Assembly (NCBI GenBank): GCA_019637225.1
Contig: JAHBWC010000057.1
Coordinates: 1-55,338 of the forward strand
DNA: 55,338 bases
Source: Labilithrix sp.
GTDB lineage: Bacteria; Myxococcota_A; Polyangia; Polyangiales; Polyangiaceae
Direction of reading: 5' to 3'
Shown: in pieces, positions 17,743-26,056 of the stretch
How positions within the stretch are numbered: position 1 is the stretch's first letter
Layout: the number at the start of each line of letters is the position of its first letter
Made by a program: the position numbers and the translations under genes
The notes under the pieces: generated by a model
The model's input: the letters and a program-made list of their open reading frames with translations, nothing else
Databases searched by the model: none
Told to the model about the DNA's origin: nothing

Positions 17743-18318
17743 CCGGGCGTTGGACTGATGGCGCCGACGAGCGAAGAGCGTGCGGCGCCAGTCTTGACGT
17801 TTCGCATTCGGGCCTCCGTGCACCACGATTACGCAACCGGCAGGCCAGTCGAAATCCTGCATGATTTCAGGGCTGGGCTCCCTGCGGAACGATCGCCGCG
17901 ATCGCTCCGGAACGATCGCGGCGATCGTGGTCTCGCGAGCGCGCGGAGCGTCTCGCCCAACGCGGGCAGCGCTTACTGCGTCGCGTGCAGGCGGTGAGCC
18001 GTTGCACACGCGAGCTCGGTTTCTCGCTGATGGGTATGAGCGTCGCCACGGTCGCTGGCCCGAGTTCGAGCGCCGTCGCCACGACGAACGCGTCGACGGT
18101 GTGGGCGCTTCCCAGCTAGGTGAAGAGGAACGCGTTCAAGACGAAAGCGGCCAGGTCGAGACCGGAGGATCGCCCGTAGGCACGTGGTCACTTCGAGATC
18201 CTCGAGCTCGTCGCGACTGCTTCGACCCGCCGAATCTCGTAGCCTGGGCGCGGCGCACGAGGACGGGTCGCTGTCCCGCGGACTCCGAAGCCAGGCGCGT
18301 CGAGGGGCAGAGGAAGCG
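17743..18318. other. Gap after operon, no clear gene
   Basis: The 576 bp contain no convincing coding frame; all open frames give Arg/Ser-rich shadow translations. The notable content is the long hairpin at 17889-17928. A GAGGAAG ribosome-binding site lies at the right end, before the ATG at 18319. Confidence 0.6.
17889..17928. repeat. Perfect 16-bp inverted repeat, 8-nt loop
   Basis: Left arm 17889-17904 (ACGATCGCCGCGATCG) is the exact reverse complement of right arm 17913-17928, with loop CTCCGGAA. Each arm is itself nearly palindromic around GATCG. There is no T-run, so it is not a classical intrinsic terminator. It lies 147 bp after the C39-like gene and 391 bp before the next gene. It could be a terminator without U-tract, an operator for the XRE protein, or a processed RNA element. 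Confidence 0.6.
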
Positions 18319-20259
18319 ATGAACGCAATCGAGAAGAGATCGTCGGAGCGTCTGGTCGGTGCACTGCTTTACGCAGCTACACCATGGCACTGGCCGGAGC
18401 TCCTTCGACGCATCAGAAACAACCCCGCGTTCTTCGCGGATCTTCTCGAGTACGCCAACGCGGATCCCGACACACGACGGCGGGCGCTTCGCCGTGTCGT
18501 ACGGCACCTGTACCGTAAGGCGCTCGAAGGCGACGTCAAAGGTTGGAGAACATCGACGAAGGGCTTCGCCGCCGAGCTCTTGGACGGTGCGCCGTGGCTG
18601 TCGACGCAACTCGGCTCGACTCCACACCTCGGTGCTCTCGAGGATGCCAGCGCGAACATCAGCCGGCTGGACTACAGCTTGCTTATCAATCACGTGCTGC
18701 TCGCGATGAAGAAGGAGTTGGCGGGCTACGGGATCGGCGCGAGCATCCCCGAGCTACGCAAGCTGCCCTCCGGGCGTGAGATGTCGCGTCTCGCCGTCGC
18801 GCAGTCATGGTCATTCTTGCTCAACGCAGGACACCTATTCGGAACGTTCGCGACCGAGCGTGGGTTGTTCTTCGAGCTTGTGCGAGATGGGTATGTCGAT
18901 GTCTTCTTGAGCGAGATCGTCGATCGACTTCGCCCTCATGCCGCTGCCATCATCGACGCACGCGGATTGAATCAGTTTCACTACGCGCTCGCATGTTGGC
19001 GCGTGTCGCGAGCTCCCATGAGCGATGCGTTGCGAGCGGACTGCGTCGTGCTCCTCGAAGAGTTCTTTCGCTGCCGTGCGCTTGCGGACGCCCCTGCGCA
19101 CTACTGGGCGTTTCGAGCGGCGCGTCAGCTCGCATACAACCGGCTGCATCTGTACATGGGTATCGGACATCCGGTCGAGGCCGTGAGCGACGACGCCGTC
19201 GTTCGTGCACTCTCGCCATGGGGATCACTTGGATACGAGTCGAGCCTTGTCGAAGAATCCTCGCCGCTCTCGTCATTGCTCGACGACCTCGACCGCTATC
19301 AGAGCGACAACCACTTTGCGAGCGCCGAGACCGCATCGATCGTTCTCGCGCACGTGCGTGCCTTCAGAGAGTGGTGGAAGAGCAACCGCAGCGACCTACC
19401 GACGGCGGTCGACGGTCTCTTCGGAAAGCCGCCACCGGATTGGCCGGTCTACGAGCGCGAGGAACTAACGCACTTCTCGCGCGTGCATCTGCTCGGCGAA
19501 CCACCCGCTTGGCTCGAGGAGGTTCGCCGCTGGAAGGACGAGAGTTCGGTCTCGGACGCCTGGGCATCGGCGTTCTTTCTCGTAAGCCCTCGTGCCCGGC
19601 GAGGTCTTGTGTGCGACCTGTACCTCCGAAGGACGTCGGTGCCCGCGGCGGCGTTCTTGCACCAGGTTGCGCTTCGAGTTGCGGCTCATTGCGAGGCCTC
19701 GTGGACGAGTTCGCCAGACGCGGAACGCCGCGAGGTCTGGAGGTCTGTCGCCGCTTTCGGTCTTCGCGCGTTCTCCGAACTCGCCAGTGACAATTGCCAA
19801 GCCGTCATGCGCCCCGCAGCCATCGACCTACACGGAAGCACGGGACATGTCGGGTACGCAGTGCTCTCCAAACCGGCGGCGAGCGCCCTTGGGCGTGCGC
19901 GGGAACTGGTCGACCAGATGAGCGACCCAATCCGGCAGCGCGAACTACGAGCAACCATCCGCGTTGTGGAAGAGACAGCGCGTTCGCGACCCGACGACCC
20001 GCTGCTACTGTTCCTCGGAAGTACGTACCTCGTCGAGAGAAAGCGACAACAGAAAAACCTAGCGGAGTTCGACGGTGCTTGGTGCTTCTTCGGGAAGGAC
20101 AAGACGAGCTGGTTCCTGCTTGAGCACAAGAAGGGCCATCGGGCAGAAGACCCTGAAGGCGCCCTCACGTCGAAGCTGCGCCATCTGCGCGGCTCATGGT
20201 CACGACATGTCGTCGAAACAACTGCGCTTGGGGGCGACGTCAGTGTCGTCTCCTGCTGA
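18319..20259 (+). CDS. Large helical protein with C-terminal PD-(D/E)XK-like nuclease motif
   Basis: The protein has 646 residues from ATG 18319, with GAGGAAG 5-11 bases upstream; the frame is open 135 bp further but without a better start. The first 560 residues are helical and aromatic-rich with no recognised family (ATPWHWPELLRRIRNNPAFF; SYESSLVEE-type segments). Residues 570-610 carry the core of a PD-(D/E)XK nuclease: Glu-rich helix YLVERKRQQKNLAEFDG with Asp585, and FLLEHKKG with Glu602 and Lys604. This makes it a likely nuclease effector with a large sensor or scaffold region. It shares the orientation of the nitrilase operon but is separated by 576 bp and a hairpin, so linkage to it is uncertain. 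Confidence 0.7.
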   Translation: MNAIEKRSSERLVGALLYAATPWHWPELLRRIRNNPAFFADLLEYANADPDTRRRALRRVVRHLYRKALEGDVKGWRTSTKGFAAELLDGAPWLSTQLGSTPHLGALEDASANISRLDYSLLINHVLLAMKKELAGYGIGASIPELRKLPSGREMSRLAVAQSWSFLLNAGHLFGTFATERGLFFELVRDGYVDVFLSEIVDRLRPHAAAIIDARGLNQFHYALACWRVSRAPMSDALRADCVVLLEEFFRCRALADAPAHYWAFRAARQLAYNRLHLYMGIGHPVEAVSDDAVVRALSPWGSLGYESSLVEESSPLSSLLDDLDRYQSDNHFASAETASIVLAHVRAFREWWKSNRSDLPTAVDGLFGKPPPDWPVYEREELTHFSRVHLLGEPPAWLEEVRRWKDESSVSDAWASAFFLVSPRARRGLVCDLYLRRTSVPAAAFLHQVALRVAAHCEASWTSSPDAERREVWRSVAAFGLRAFSELASDNCQAVMRPAAIDLHGSTGHVGYAVLSKPAASALGRARELVDQMSDPIRQRELRATIRVVEETARSRPDDPLLLFLGSTYLVERKRQQKNLAEFDGAWCFFGKDKTSWFLLEHKKGHRAEDPEGALTSKLRHLRGSWSRHVVETTALGGDVSVVSC

Positions 20260-20407
20260 CGGAGAGCGGGACGCGATACTCACTCCTGCTCCTCGTCCGC
20301 GACCGCGTCGCGGCTGAGTGGCAGTCGAGGCCGTGGACACGACTTGACTGCAATCGACGGACCTTGAACGGCTCGTCTCGGTCTGTATTCGTCCGAATCC
20401 TGTGCAC

Positions 20408-20699
20408 ATGCCTTCGGCCGGGCGCCCGATCGTTCTTGTGTCCTCCACTGTATTCGACTTCCGCGATCTTCGCTGGGCCCTCAAGTACTGGCTGGCCGAA
20501 CCCGGCTACGATCCGCGGCTTTCCGAGTTCAACGACTTTCCGAAGCCGCTCGGCATGAACTTCATCGATGCGTGCCTCAACGGTCGAGGCCTCGGACTAC
20601 TTCATCCTTCTCATCGGCTCCCGCATCGGAGTCATGTACAACGAGGCGGAGAAGGTCAGCATTACGCGTAAGGAGGTAACCGTCCCGGGATCGGCCTGA
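20408..20699 (+). pseudogene. DUF4062 domain remnant, frameshifted and truncated
   Basis: From ATG 20408 the translation matches the start of DUF4062: IVLVSSTVFDFRDLRWALKY and PRLSEFNDFPKPLGMNFID. Near 20580 the frame breaks, and the continuation VEASDYFILLIGSRIGVMYN, EAEKVSITRKE follows in another phase to a stop at 20697-20699. DUF4062 is normally the N-terminal part of much larger NTPase-containing proteins, including defence STAND proteins. Here only about 95 residues remain. The gene is therefore dead and marks decay of an older defence gene in the island. Confidence 0.75.
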
Positions 20700-20726
20700 A
20701 CGGCAGATCTCGGGCGCTCGGGTGGG

Positions 20727-20894
20727 CTACGGGTCGAAGATCGCCACGTCGGCTCGGTCGGGCGGTACCAGTGGTGGCGTCCAGCGGTCGGGAAGCAACT
20801 CGCGGAGGTGGTCGTCGGCGGTCTTGTCGATGCGGTCGGACCTTCGGCTGATGCAACGCCAGTTCGGGCACTTGTCGCCCGTCGTCACGACCAT
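20727..20894 (-). CDS. Small hypothetical protein (55 aa) with CPNWRC motif
   Basis: A short minus-strand frame with ATG start and TAG stop, good codon use and a protein-like translation: TTGDKCPNWRCISRRSDRID, then HLRELLPDRWTPPLVPP. The Cys9-x4-Cys14 pair could bind metal. The frame ends 26 bp beyond the DUF4062 remnant stop. It lies downstream of the 20964-21578 gene on the same strand with a 69-bp gap. The LRELLPDRW tail resembles the ends of some transposases, so a mobile-element fragment is an alternative. It could also be a chance frame. Confidence 0.4.
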   Translation of the reverse strand: MVVTTGDKCPNWRCISRRSDRIDKTADDHLRELLPDRWTPPLVPPDRADVAIFDP

Positions 20895-20963
20895 CCACGC
20901 GAATCATGCTCGATGACGTGAGGCGGGGGGTGGCGATAGTGTGGGCACGATAGGGGCCCTGCC

Positions 20964-21578
20964 TCAGCCCGTCGAACTGGGGGCGAACTCGAATAGCCGC
21001 ACGCCTTCGGCATCGGCATGATTCACGAGGACAAACACGCCGGCTTTGACCGCATGGCGCTCGGATCGATACGTCCACGCCCGCGGGCGGCACGCAAAGA
21101 ACCGCCGCGTTCCTTCCGGCGCCCGGCTGAGCGCCTCTCCGTCTTCAGCGAGCTTGTTGTTGTTCTTGACGTTCACACCGCCAAAGGCTTCGAGAACCCA
21201 CGCCGTCCCCTTGAGCTTACCTTCGGCGTCGAACCCGCCCTGCTGAGTCGGGTTGAGCTTCACTTCCGTTGCGGCGCGAAGGATGCTGGACCGCAGCGCG
21301 AGGACGATGATCTCGATTTGACGCAGATTCGTTTCGACCTCCCCCCGATCCCACTCTCCGCCACTGACGCTCACGACCCCATTGGGGTGGCACCAATCGC
21401 TCACGCGGACCGTCCGTTTATCAAGGCCTCTCCGCAGCGCGTCGAAGGGCGACGTGCCTGCCGGCGCCGGTTCGGCGAGGCCGATGGCCTCGCTCGCGAC
21501 GCGTGTGAACACGTCCTCCATCGCGTCGGCGGCATCCGTGCCGCGGAGATTCGTCACCAAATGAACCAGGTAGGCCAT
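20964..21578 (-). CDS. Hypothetical protein (204 aa)
   Basis: The translation is clearly protein-like with consistent GC-rich third positions (AYLVHLVTNLRGTDAADAM; NLRQIEIIVLALRSSILRAA; AWVLEAFGGVNVKNNNKLAE; RRFFACRPRAWTYRSERHA). ATG 21578 is chosen; a TTG at 21614 would add 12 residues. No signal peptide and no recognised family. A TEVK motif occurs near the middle but without a supporting acidic partner, so a nuclease assignment is not made. It sits near the right end of the repeat-bounded island, on the minus strand like the small gene downstream. Confidence 0.6.
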   Translation of the reverse strand: MAYLVHLVTNLRGTDAADAMEDVFTRVASEAIGLAEPAPAGTSPFDALRRGLDKRTVRVSDWCHPNGVVSVSGGEWDRGEVETNLRQIEIIVLALRSSILRAATEVKLNPTQQGGFDAEGKLKGTAWVLEAFGGVNVKNNNKLAEDGEALSRAPEGTRRFFACRPRAWTYRSERHAVKAGVFVLVNHADAEGVRLFEFAPSSTG

Positions 21579-21688
21579 CTCGGCGAGGATGACCCCTGCT
21601 CTGCGAACATGCAACAGACGGTCAGAAGTTTTGCGAGTCCAGGAGCCGGGCCAAGACGATCGGCGCTACTGGCGACGACGGCGGATTC

Positions 21689-21756
21689 GATGTCGCCGAT
21701 CACTTCGCCGACACCCGGCCAACGCGATCGACGAACTCCTGCCGGGCGCCTGGGCC
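21689..21756 (+). mobile_element. Possible remnant of an IS66-type transposase C-terminus
   Basis: Two short adjoining frames read DVADHFADT (from 21689) and HPANAIDELLPGAW (from 21712), which together resemble the end of IS66 TnpC proteins. A frameshift separates them, and no upstream body of the transposase is visible. The surrounding 21579-22125 has no other convincing gene. Weak evidence. Confidence 0.3.
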
Positions 21757-22125
21757 GCCGCTGCCGACGGATCGCCGCGCTCTCGCGCGGTCACGCCGGC
21801 GCTCGCCGGACGGTTACAGATATTCGACGAGATCGACGCGTCGAAGAGCATCCGGGAACGCCGCACGGTCGCCAAGAGCCTGGCTTCAGTCCTCGCCCAA
21901 CTGGCGAAGGTGAGTCTCAACGATCCTCCGCCGGGCGTTGAGGAAGCGCGCGCGCCGCGCTAGCGAGAAGCAGATCGATCTTCGCGTTCTTGCGATGACG
22001 CACGACGGAGTGCGCCGCGAACATTCCGGTCTCGAACGCGCTGCACTCCGATCTCGCGTGCGCCGGCGTCCGACGCACGTGCCGAGCATCACGGGATCCT
22101 CGATCGTCGCGGAGCAAACTGACGA

Positions 22126-22212
22126 CGGCGTCCGCGTTCACGAGATCGCGCGTCCGTCTCAGTGGAACACGACGATCCGCCCGTGCTCGCCGCGGCCTTG
22201 GCCGGTGCCGCG
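22126..22212. repeat. Direct repeat copy B: 3' end of the intact Gly-rich lipoprotein gene
   Basis: Partner of copy A at 5654-5762, same orientation. It covers the last 17 codons and stop of the lipoprotein gene (22159 onwards, minus strand) and 33 bp downstream of the stop. Because the shared part extends past the stop codon, it reflects DNA duplication rather than protein conservation alone. Confidence 0.85.
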
Positions 22213-24087
22213 GACCGAGGTCACGTTGGTGGCCGTCGAGATGGCCCAGCCCGACCCGCCGCCGCCGCCGCTGCTGATGTCCTGGCCTCCCGCGCCGCCG
22301 TAGTAGCCGCCGCCGGCGCCGCCACCGCCGCCGAGGGTCGTGGAGGCACCGTCCCCACCGACGCCGGCGATGCCGAATTCGGGGGAAACCGTGGTCGTGC
22401 AGGGCGCCTGGCAAGCCTGAGTGGCGTAGTTGGGATAACCGCCGGAGGCTTGAGTGCCGCCACCACCGGCGACGATGCCCCCTGGGCCCTCGCCCCTGCC
22501 GCCGCTGGCGCCCCCGCCGGCGCCGCCGATCCCACTCTGGGCTCCGCCGCCGCCGCCGCCGCCCGCTACCAACACCCGCTGGCCGATGCCGGTGCCACCG
22601 CGCCGGACGTCCGAGCCTCCGCCACCGCCGCAACCGGAGCGCCCGTTGCCCCGGCCAGAGTCGCCGCCGCCGTTCCAGCCGCCCGATCCATAGCAGATGT
22701 TCCCGCTCTGCTCGCCGCCGCCGCCGACGCTGATCGTCAGGTTCTCCCCCGGCGACACCACGAGAGAAGCCTTCACGATGCCGCCGGCGCCGCCGAACGA
22801 CATGATCCCGAGGGAGCCGCCGGCGCCGCCGATCGCCTCGACGGTGAGCCTGGTGATCCCGCTCGGCACCCTGAAGGTCTGCCTCGCGCCGGTGTGCGAG
22901 AACAGCGTGCCGCGCTCGCACGCGCCGAAGGTGCAGTAGCGCCCGGCGCCGCAGCTCGTGGCTTCCGTCACGTTCGTCCACGCCGTCGTGCTCACGTTCG
23001 GCTGGCACGTCTGGCAGCTGCTGCTCGGGTTGGCCGCCCCCGACGCGCGGAACGCACCGCCGACGAAGCAGCCTGCGACGCACGAGGACGCCGCGTTGCA
23101 CACCCTGCCCGTCGCGCAGCCGGTGCCCAACGCGCGGCTGCTCCACGCCGTGGTGCTGACGCCCGGCTGGCAGCTCTGGCAGCTGTTCCCAGGATTGACC
23201 GCGCTCGATGCGTAGACGACGCCGTTGATGAAGCAGCCTGCGACGCAGGCGTTGCCGGCGTTGCACACGCTGCCGGTGTCGCACGCGCTGCCGGTCGACA
23301 GGTTCGTCCACGCGTGGAGGCTCGTCGCAGGCGCGCACGTCTGGCAGGGGTTGTTCGGGTTGGAATCGCCGTCCGCACGAACGGCGCCGCCGATGTAGCA
23401 GGCCGCGGCGCAGCTCGCGCTGGCGCAGACCTTCGCGGCGTCGCAGGTCGTTCCGTCGACGCTGTCGGTCCACTCCGTCGTGCTGACCGACGGCGCGCAC
23501 GTCTGGCACGCGTTGGTCGGGTTCGCGGCGTGAGGCGCGTAGTGGCTGCCGCCGATGAAGCAGCCGGTGCCGCACGCGCCGGTCTGGCAGACCTGCTCGG
23601 CGCCGCAGCTCGTGCCGTCGCTGGCGTTCGTCCACGTCAGGGTGCTGCTTGCCGGTTTGCAGCTCTGGCACGCCTCTGTTGGGTTGGCGGCGCCGGACGC
23701 GTAGACGGACCCGTTGATTGCGCACTGCGCCGCGCACGCGCCAGCCCAACAGATCCGACCGTCACCGCACGCGTCGCCGTCCGCGAGGGTGCTCCATGTG
23801 TCGCTGGAGGCGCTGACCTTGCAGACCTGACACGCGTTGGCCGGGTTCGTGGCGCCGTCGGCGTAGGGCACCGAAGCGATGCTGCACGCCGCGGTCGTGC
23901 TGGCGTCGCCGCTGTCCGTGTCGCCGCCGCCCGCGTCGGCGCTGCCGTCGGCGCTGGCGTCGCCGCCGCCCGGGTCGGCGCTGGCGTCGCCACCGCCCGC
24001 GTCGGCGCTGGCGTCGTCCATCGGAACGGACTCGCCGCAGGCGCTCGCCAACACGAGAGCGACCCCGACGGAGACGATACGCTTCAT
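22159..24087 (-). CDS. Cys-repeat lipoprotein with glycine-rich domain
   Basis: The protein has 642 residues from ATG 24087 (MKRIVSVGVALVLASACGE). The lipobox LASAC predicts a surface lipoprotein. The preceding in-frame ATG at 24108 would spoil the signal. A low-complexity Asp/Gly/Ala linker follows (residues 25-65). Then come six repeats of about 53 residues of the form (F/Y)IxGxxYAxGAxNPxxxCQxC, followed by W(T/S), SC and VC...CxxxC, each with about six Cys. The C-terminal 250 residues are a glycine-rich domain (IGGAGG, GGGGGGGA runs) preceded by TFRVPSGITRLTVEAIGG, a layout seen in secreted Gly-rich proteins of myxobacteria. Role is probably adhesive or structural at the cell surface. Its 3' end is duplicated at 5.7 kb. 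Confidence 0.85.
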   Translation of the reverse strand: MKRIVSVGVALVLASACGESVPMDDASADAGGGDASADPGGGDASADGSADAGGGDTDSGDASTTAACSIASVPYADGATNPANACQVCKVSASSDTWSTLADGDACGDGRICWAGACAAQCAINGSVYASGAANPTEACQSCKPASSTLTWTNASDGTSCGAEQVCQTGACGTGCFIGGSHYAPHAANPTNACQTCAPSVSTTEWTDSVDGTTCDAAKVCASASCAAACYIGGAVRADGDSNPNNPCQTCAPATSLHAWTNLSTGSACDTGSVCNAGNACVAGCFINGVVYASSAVNPGNSCQSCQPGVSTTAWSSRALGTGCATGRVCNAASSCVAGCFVGGAFRASGAANPSSSCQTCQPNVSTTAWTNVTEATSCGAGRYCTFGACERGTLFSHTGARQTFRVPSGITRLTVEAIGGAGGSLGIMSFGGAGGIVKASLVVSPGENLTISVGGGGEQSGNICYGSGGWNGGGDSGRGNGRSGCGGGGGSDVRRGGTGIGQRVLVAGGGGGGGAQSGIGGAGGGASGGRGEGPGGIVAGGGGTQASGGYPNYATQACQAPCTTTVSPEFGIAGVGGDGASTTLGGGGGAGGGYYGGAGGQDISSGGGGGSGWAISTATNVTSVRGTGQGRGEHGRIVVFH

Positions 24088-24299
24088 GGCACCGCCCCTC
24101 GACCCCATGCTTGAGCCTATTCAGGCCGAACGAGGTTCGTCAACCGGGGCGTGGCCGCCGACGTTCACCTCGGCGTGTTCGCCTCCTTCGCGCATAAGCG
24201 ACCAAGCCTGGGTCGATGTGGGGGCCGGTGCACACCCAGCTCCACGCGGACGCGGCTTCACGGTCTGCGGCATGCCCCGCGGCACCTCCGACGAAGCCG

Positions 24300-25214
24300 C
24301 TACGCGAGCATCTGCGCGGGCCGGTCGCGCGCGAAGCGGCTCGGGGGCTGGCCCACGTGGCGGCTGAACGCGGTGCTGAAGGTGCTCGCCGAGCCGTAGC
24401 CGACGCGTTCGGCGACCTCGGCGAGCCCGAGGTCCTGGCGGCGGAGGAGATCCTTCGCGACGGCCATGCGCCATGTGAGGAGGTAGTCCATCGGGGACAG
24501 GCCCACCGTGCGCGTGAAGCGCTCGAAGAACGCCGAGCGTGAGAGCGCCGCCGCCTTCGCGAGCTGACTCACCGTCCAGGCACGCGCGACCTGTGCGTGC
24601 ATCCGTCGCATCGCGGGGGCGAGCCGCGGATCGGCCAGCCCTCGCAGCATCCCTGGAGGCGCCTCTTCGCTCGACATCGACCGAAGCGCCTCGACGAGGA
24701 GGACCTCGACGAGGCGTGTGAGGACGAGAGCACGGCCGATGCGCGACTCGTGCGATTCCTCGGCGACGAGCCGTACGAGGACGGAGAGTCGCTCCTTGCC
24801 GCGCAAGTGCAGGAGCGGAGGTAAGAGCGACGCCAGGAGCGACGCGTCCGGCGACTCGAAGACGAAGTAGCCGCCGAGGAGGCGCACGTCCGGGCGTCCA
24901 CCGCGCGTGCCGTGACGCACCTCTCCCTTCGGAGAGGGGCTCGCCTTCGGGTCGATGCGCGTGGGCTCCGCGGGCTCGAAGCCCGACATCGTGAAGCCCG
25001 GGGTCGCGGGGAGGAGGACGAAGTCGCCCGCTTCGAGCGTGACCGCGCGGTGACCGTCGACGGCTAGGCGACAGCTGCCTTCGAGCACCGCGCAGAAGCT
25101 CGGCTGACCGAAGTCCGAGTAGCGAACCGCCCAGCGGCCCGCGCCGCTGATCGCCTTCGAGACGACGGACTGCGGGCGCATCAGCCCGATGGCTTCGGAG
25201 AGGGGATCGCTCAT
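24300..25214 (-). CDS. AraC-family transcriptional regulator
   Basis: The protein has 304 residues from ATG 25214 (MSDPLSEAIGLMRPQSV). The N-terminal half is a cupin ligand-binding domain (FCAVLEGSCRLAVDGH; LEAGDFVLLPATPGF). The C-terminal 100 residues are a double HTH of AraC type (WTVSQLAKAAALSRSAFFER; LAEVAERVGYGSASTFSTAF). This is the cupin-6 subgroup that often regulates a neighbouring oxidoreductase. It is divergent from the SDR gene across 75 bp, so it most probably controls that gene and itself from the shared promoter region. Most longer open frames on this strand are extensions through the SDR gene and not real. Confidence 0.9.
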   Translation of the reverse strand: MSDPLSEAIGLMRPQSVVSKAISGAGRWAVRYSDFGQPSFCAVLEGSCRLAVDGHRAVTLEAGDFVLLPATPGFTMSGFEPAEPTRIDPKASPSPKGEVRHGTRGGRPDVRLLGGYFVFESPDASLLASLLPPLLHLRGKERLSVLVRLVAEESHESRIGRALVLTRLVEVLLVEALRSMSSEEAPPGMLRGLADPRLAPAMRRMHAQVARAWTVSQLAKAAALSRSAFFERFTRTVGLSPMDYLLTWRMAVAKDLLRRQDLGLAEVAERVGYGSASTFSTAFSRHVGQPPSRFARDRPAQMLA

Positions 25215-25289
25215 GACTGGACTCTCGCCAATGAAACCTGGACTCCGCATGGTAGCGAGTCCGGTCGGCGATCGCCATTCTGAGTGCTC
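25215..25289. promoter_or_regulatory. Divergent promoter region, AraC regulator/SDR
   Basis: The 75-bp gap between two divergent starts must hold both promoters and presumably the regulator's binding site. A pair of similar motifs, GGACTCTCGCCA and GGACTCCGCATG, about 20 bp apart (25219-25251), could be direct-repeat half-sites. This is inference from position and the short repeat. Confidence 0.45.
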
Positions 25290-26051
25290 ATGAAGACCGT
25301 GCTCATCACTGGTTGCTCCTCTGGTTATGGCCTCGAGACCGCGCGCCACTTCCACGCGCAAGGCTGGAACGTGATCGCCACCATGCGAACGCCGCGCGAG
25401 GACGTTCTCCCGAAGGCGGAGCGGCTCCGCGTCCTCGCGCTCGACGTGACGAGCGCCGAGAGCATCAACGCCACCGTCGAGGCGAGCGGGCCGATCGACG
25501 TACTCGTCAACAACGCCGGTATCGGCGCGTTCGGCGCCTTCGAGGCCACGCCGATGTCGATCGTGCGCGAGGTGTTCGAGACCAACACCTTCGGCGTGAT
25601 GGCGATGACGCAGGCGGTGGTGCCCCAGTTCCGTGCGCGGCGGTCGGGCCTCGTGATCAACGTGACGTCGAGCGCGACGCTGGCGCCGATGCCGATGGTC
25701 GCCCTCTACACCGCGAGCAAGATGGCGATCGAAGGATTCACGGCGTCGCTCGCCTTCGAGCTCGGGATCTTCGGCGTGCGCGTGAAGCTGGTCGAGCCGG
25801 GATACGGGCCGACCACGCGCTTCACCAGCAACTCGGGCTCGCGCGTGGAGGGACGCATCCCCGAGGCCTACGCGCCGCTCGCGCAGCGCATCTTCGCCGC
25901 GCTCGAGCAGCCCGGTCCCGTGACGGCGGCTTCTGACGTCGCCGAGGTGGTCTGGCGCGCCGCGAACGACACGTCCGAGCAGCTCCGCTTCCCGGCAGGC
26001 CCCGACGCGGTGGCCTTGGCCGCGTCCGCGTCCGCGGCTCAGGCGAGGTAG
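25290..26051 (+). CDS. SDR-family NAD(P)-dependent oxidoreductase
   Basis: The protein has 253 residues from ATG 25290 (MKTVLITGCSSGYGLETA); a GTG at 25284 adds two residues. Classical short-chain dehydrogenase: cofactor motif TGxxxGxG as TGCSSGYG, DVT acidic loop, NNAG in VLVNNAGIGAFG, catalytic Ser in NVTSSATL, and YTASK with Tyr and Lys. No signal peptide; cytoplasmic. Substrate is unknown. AraC/SDR divergent pairs of this type usually serve aldehyde, quinone or steroid-like substrates. The frame at 25313 in another phase is a shadow. The next gene begins 5 bp later on the same strand, so it may be cotranscribed with the Ser/Thr kinase. Confidence 0.9.
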   Translation: MKTVLITGCSSGYGLETARHFHAQGWNVIATMRTPREDVLPKAERLRVLALDVTSAESINATVEASGPIDVLVNNAGIGAFGAFEATPMSIVREVFETNTFGVMAMTQAVVPQFRARRSGLVINVTSSATLAPMPMVALYTASKMAIEGFTASLAFELGIFGVRVKLVEPGYGPTTRFTSNSGSRVEGRIPEAYAPLAQRIFAALEQPGPVTAASDVAEVVWRAANDTSEQLRFPAGPDAVALAASASAAQAR

Positions 26052-26056
26052 CCGCG

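Noticed and set aside
20722..20916. Plus-strand frame ending LMQRQFGHLSPVVTTIHANH, like a tyrosine recombinase C-terminus
   Set aside because: The catalytic Tyr position is His, no other integrase box is present, and the opposite strand encodes a cleaner small frame.
21917..23749. 610-residue minus-strand frame
   Set aside because: Shadow of the Cys-repeat/Gly-rich lipoprotein in another phase; Arg-rich throughout.
22162..24114. 650-residue plus-strand frame
   Set aside because: Antisense to the lipoprotein gene, Ala/Arg-rich with no domain; the lipobox and Cys repeats support the minus strand.
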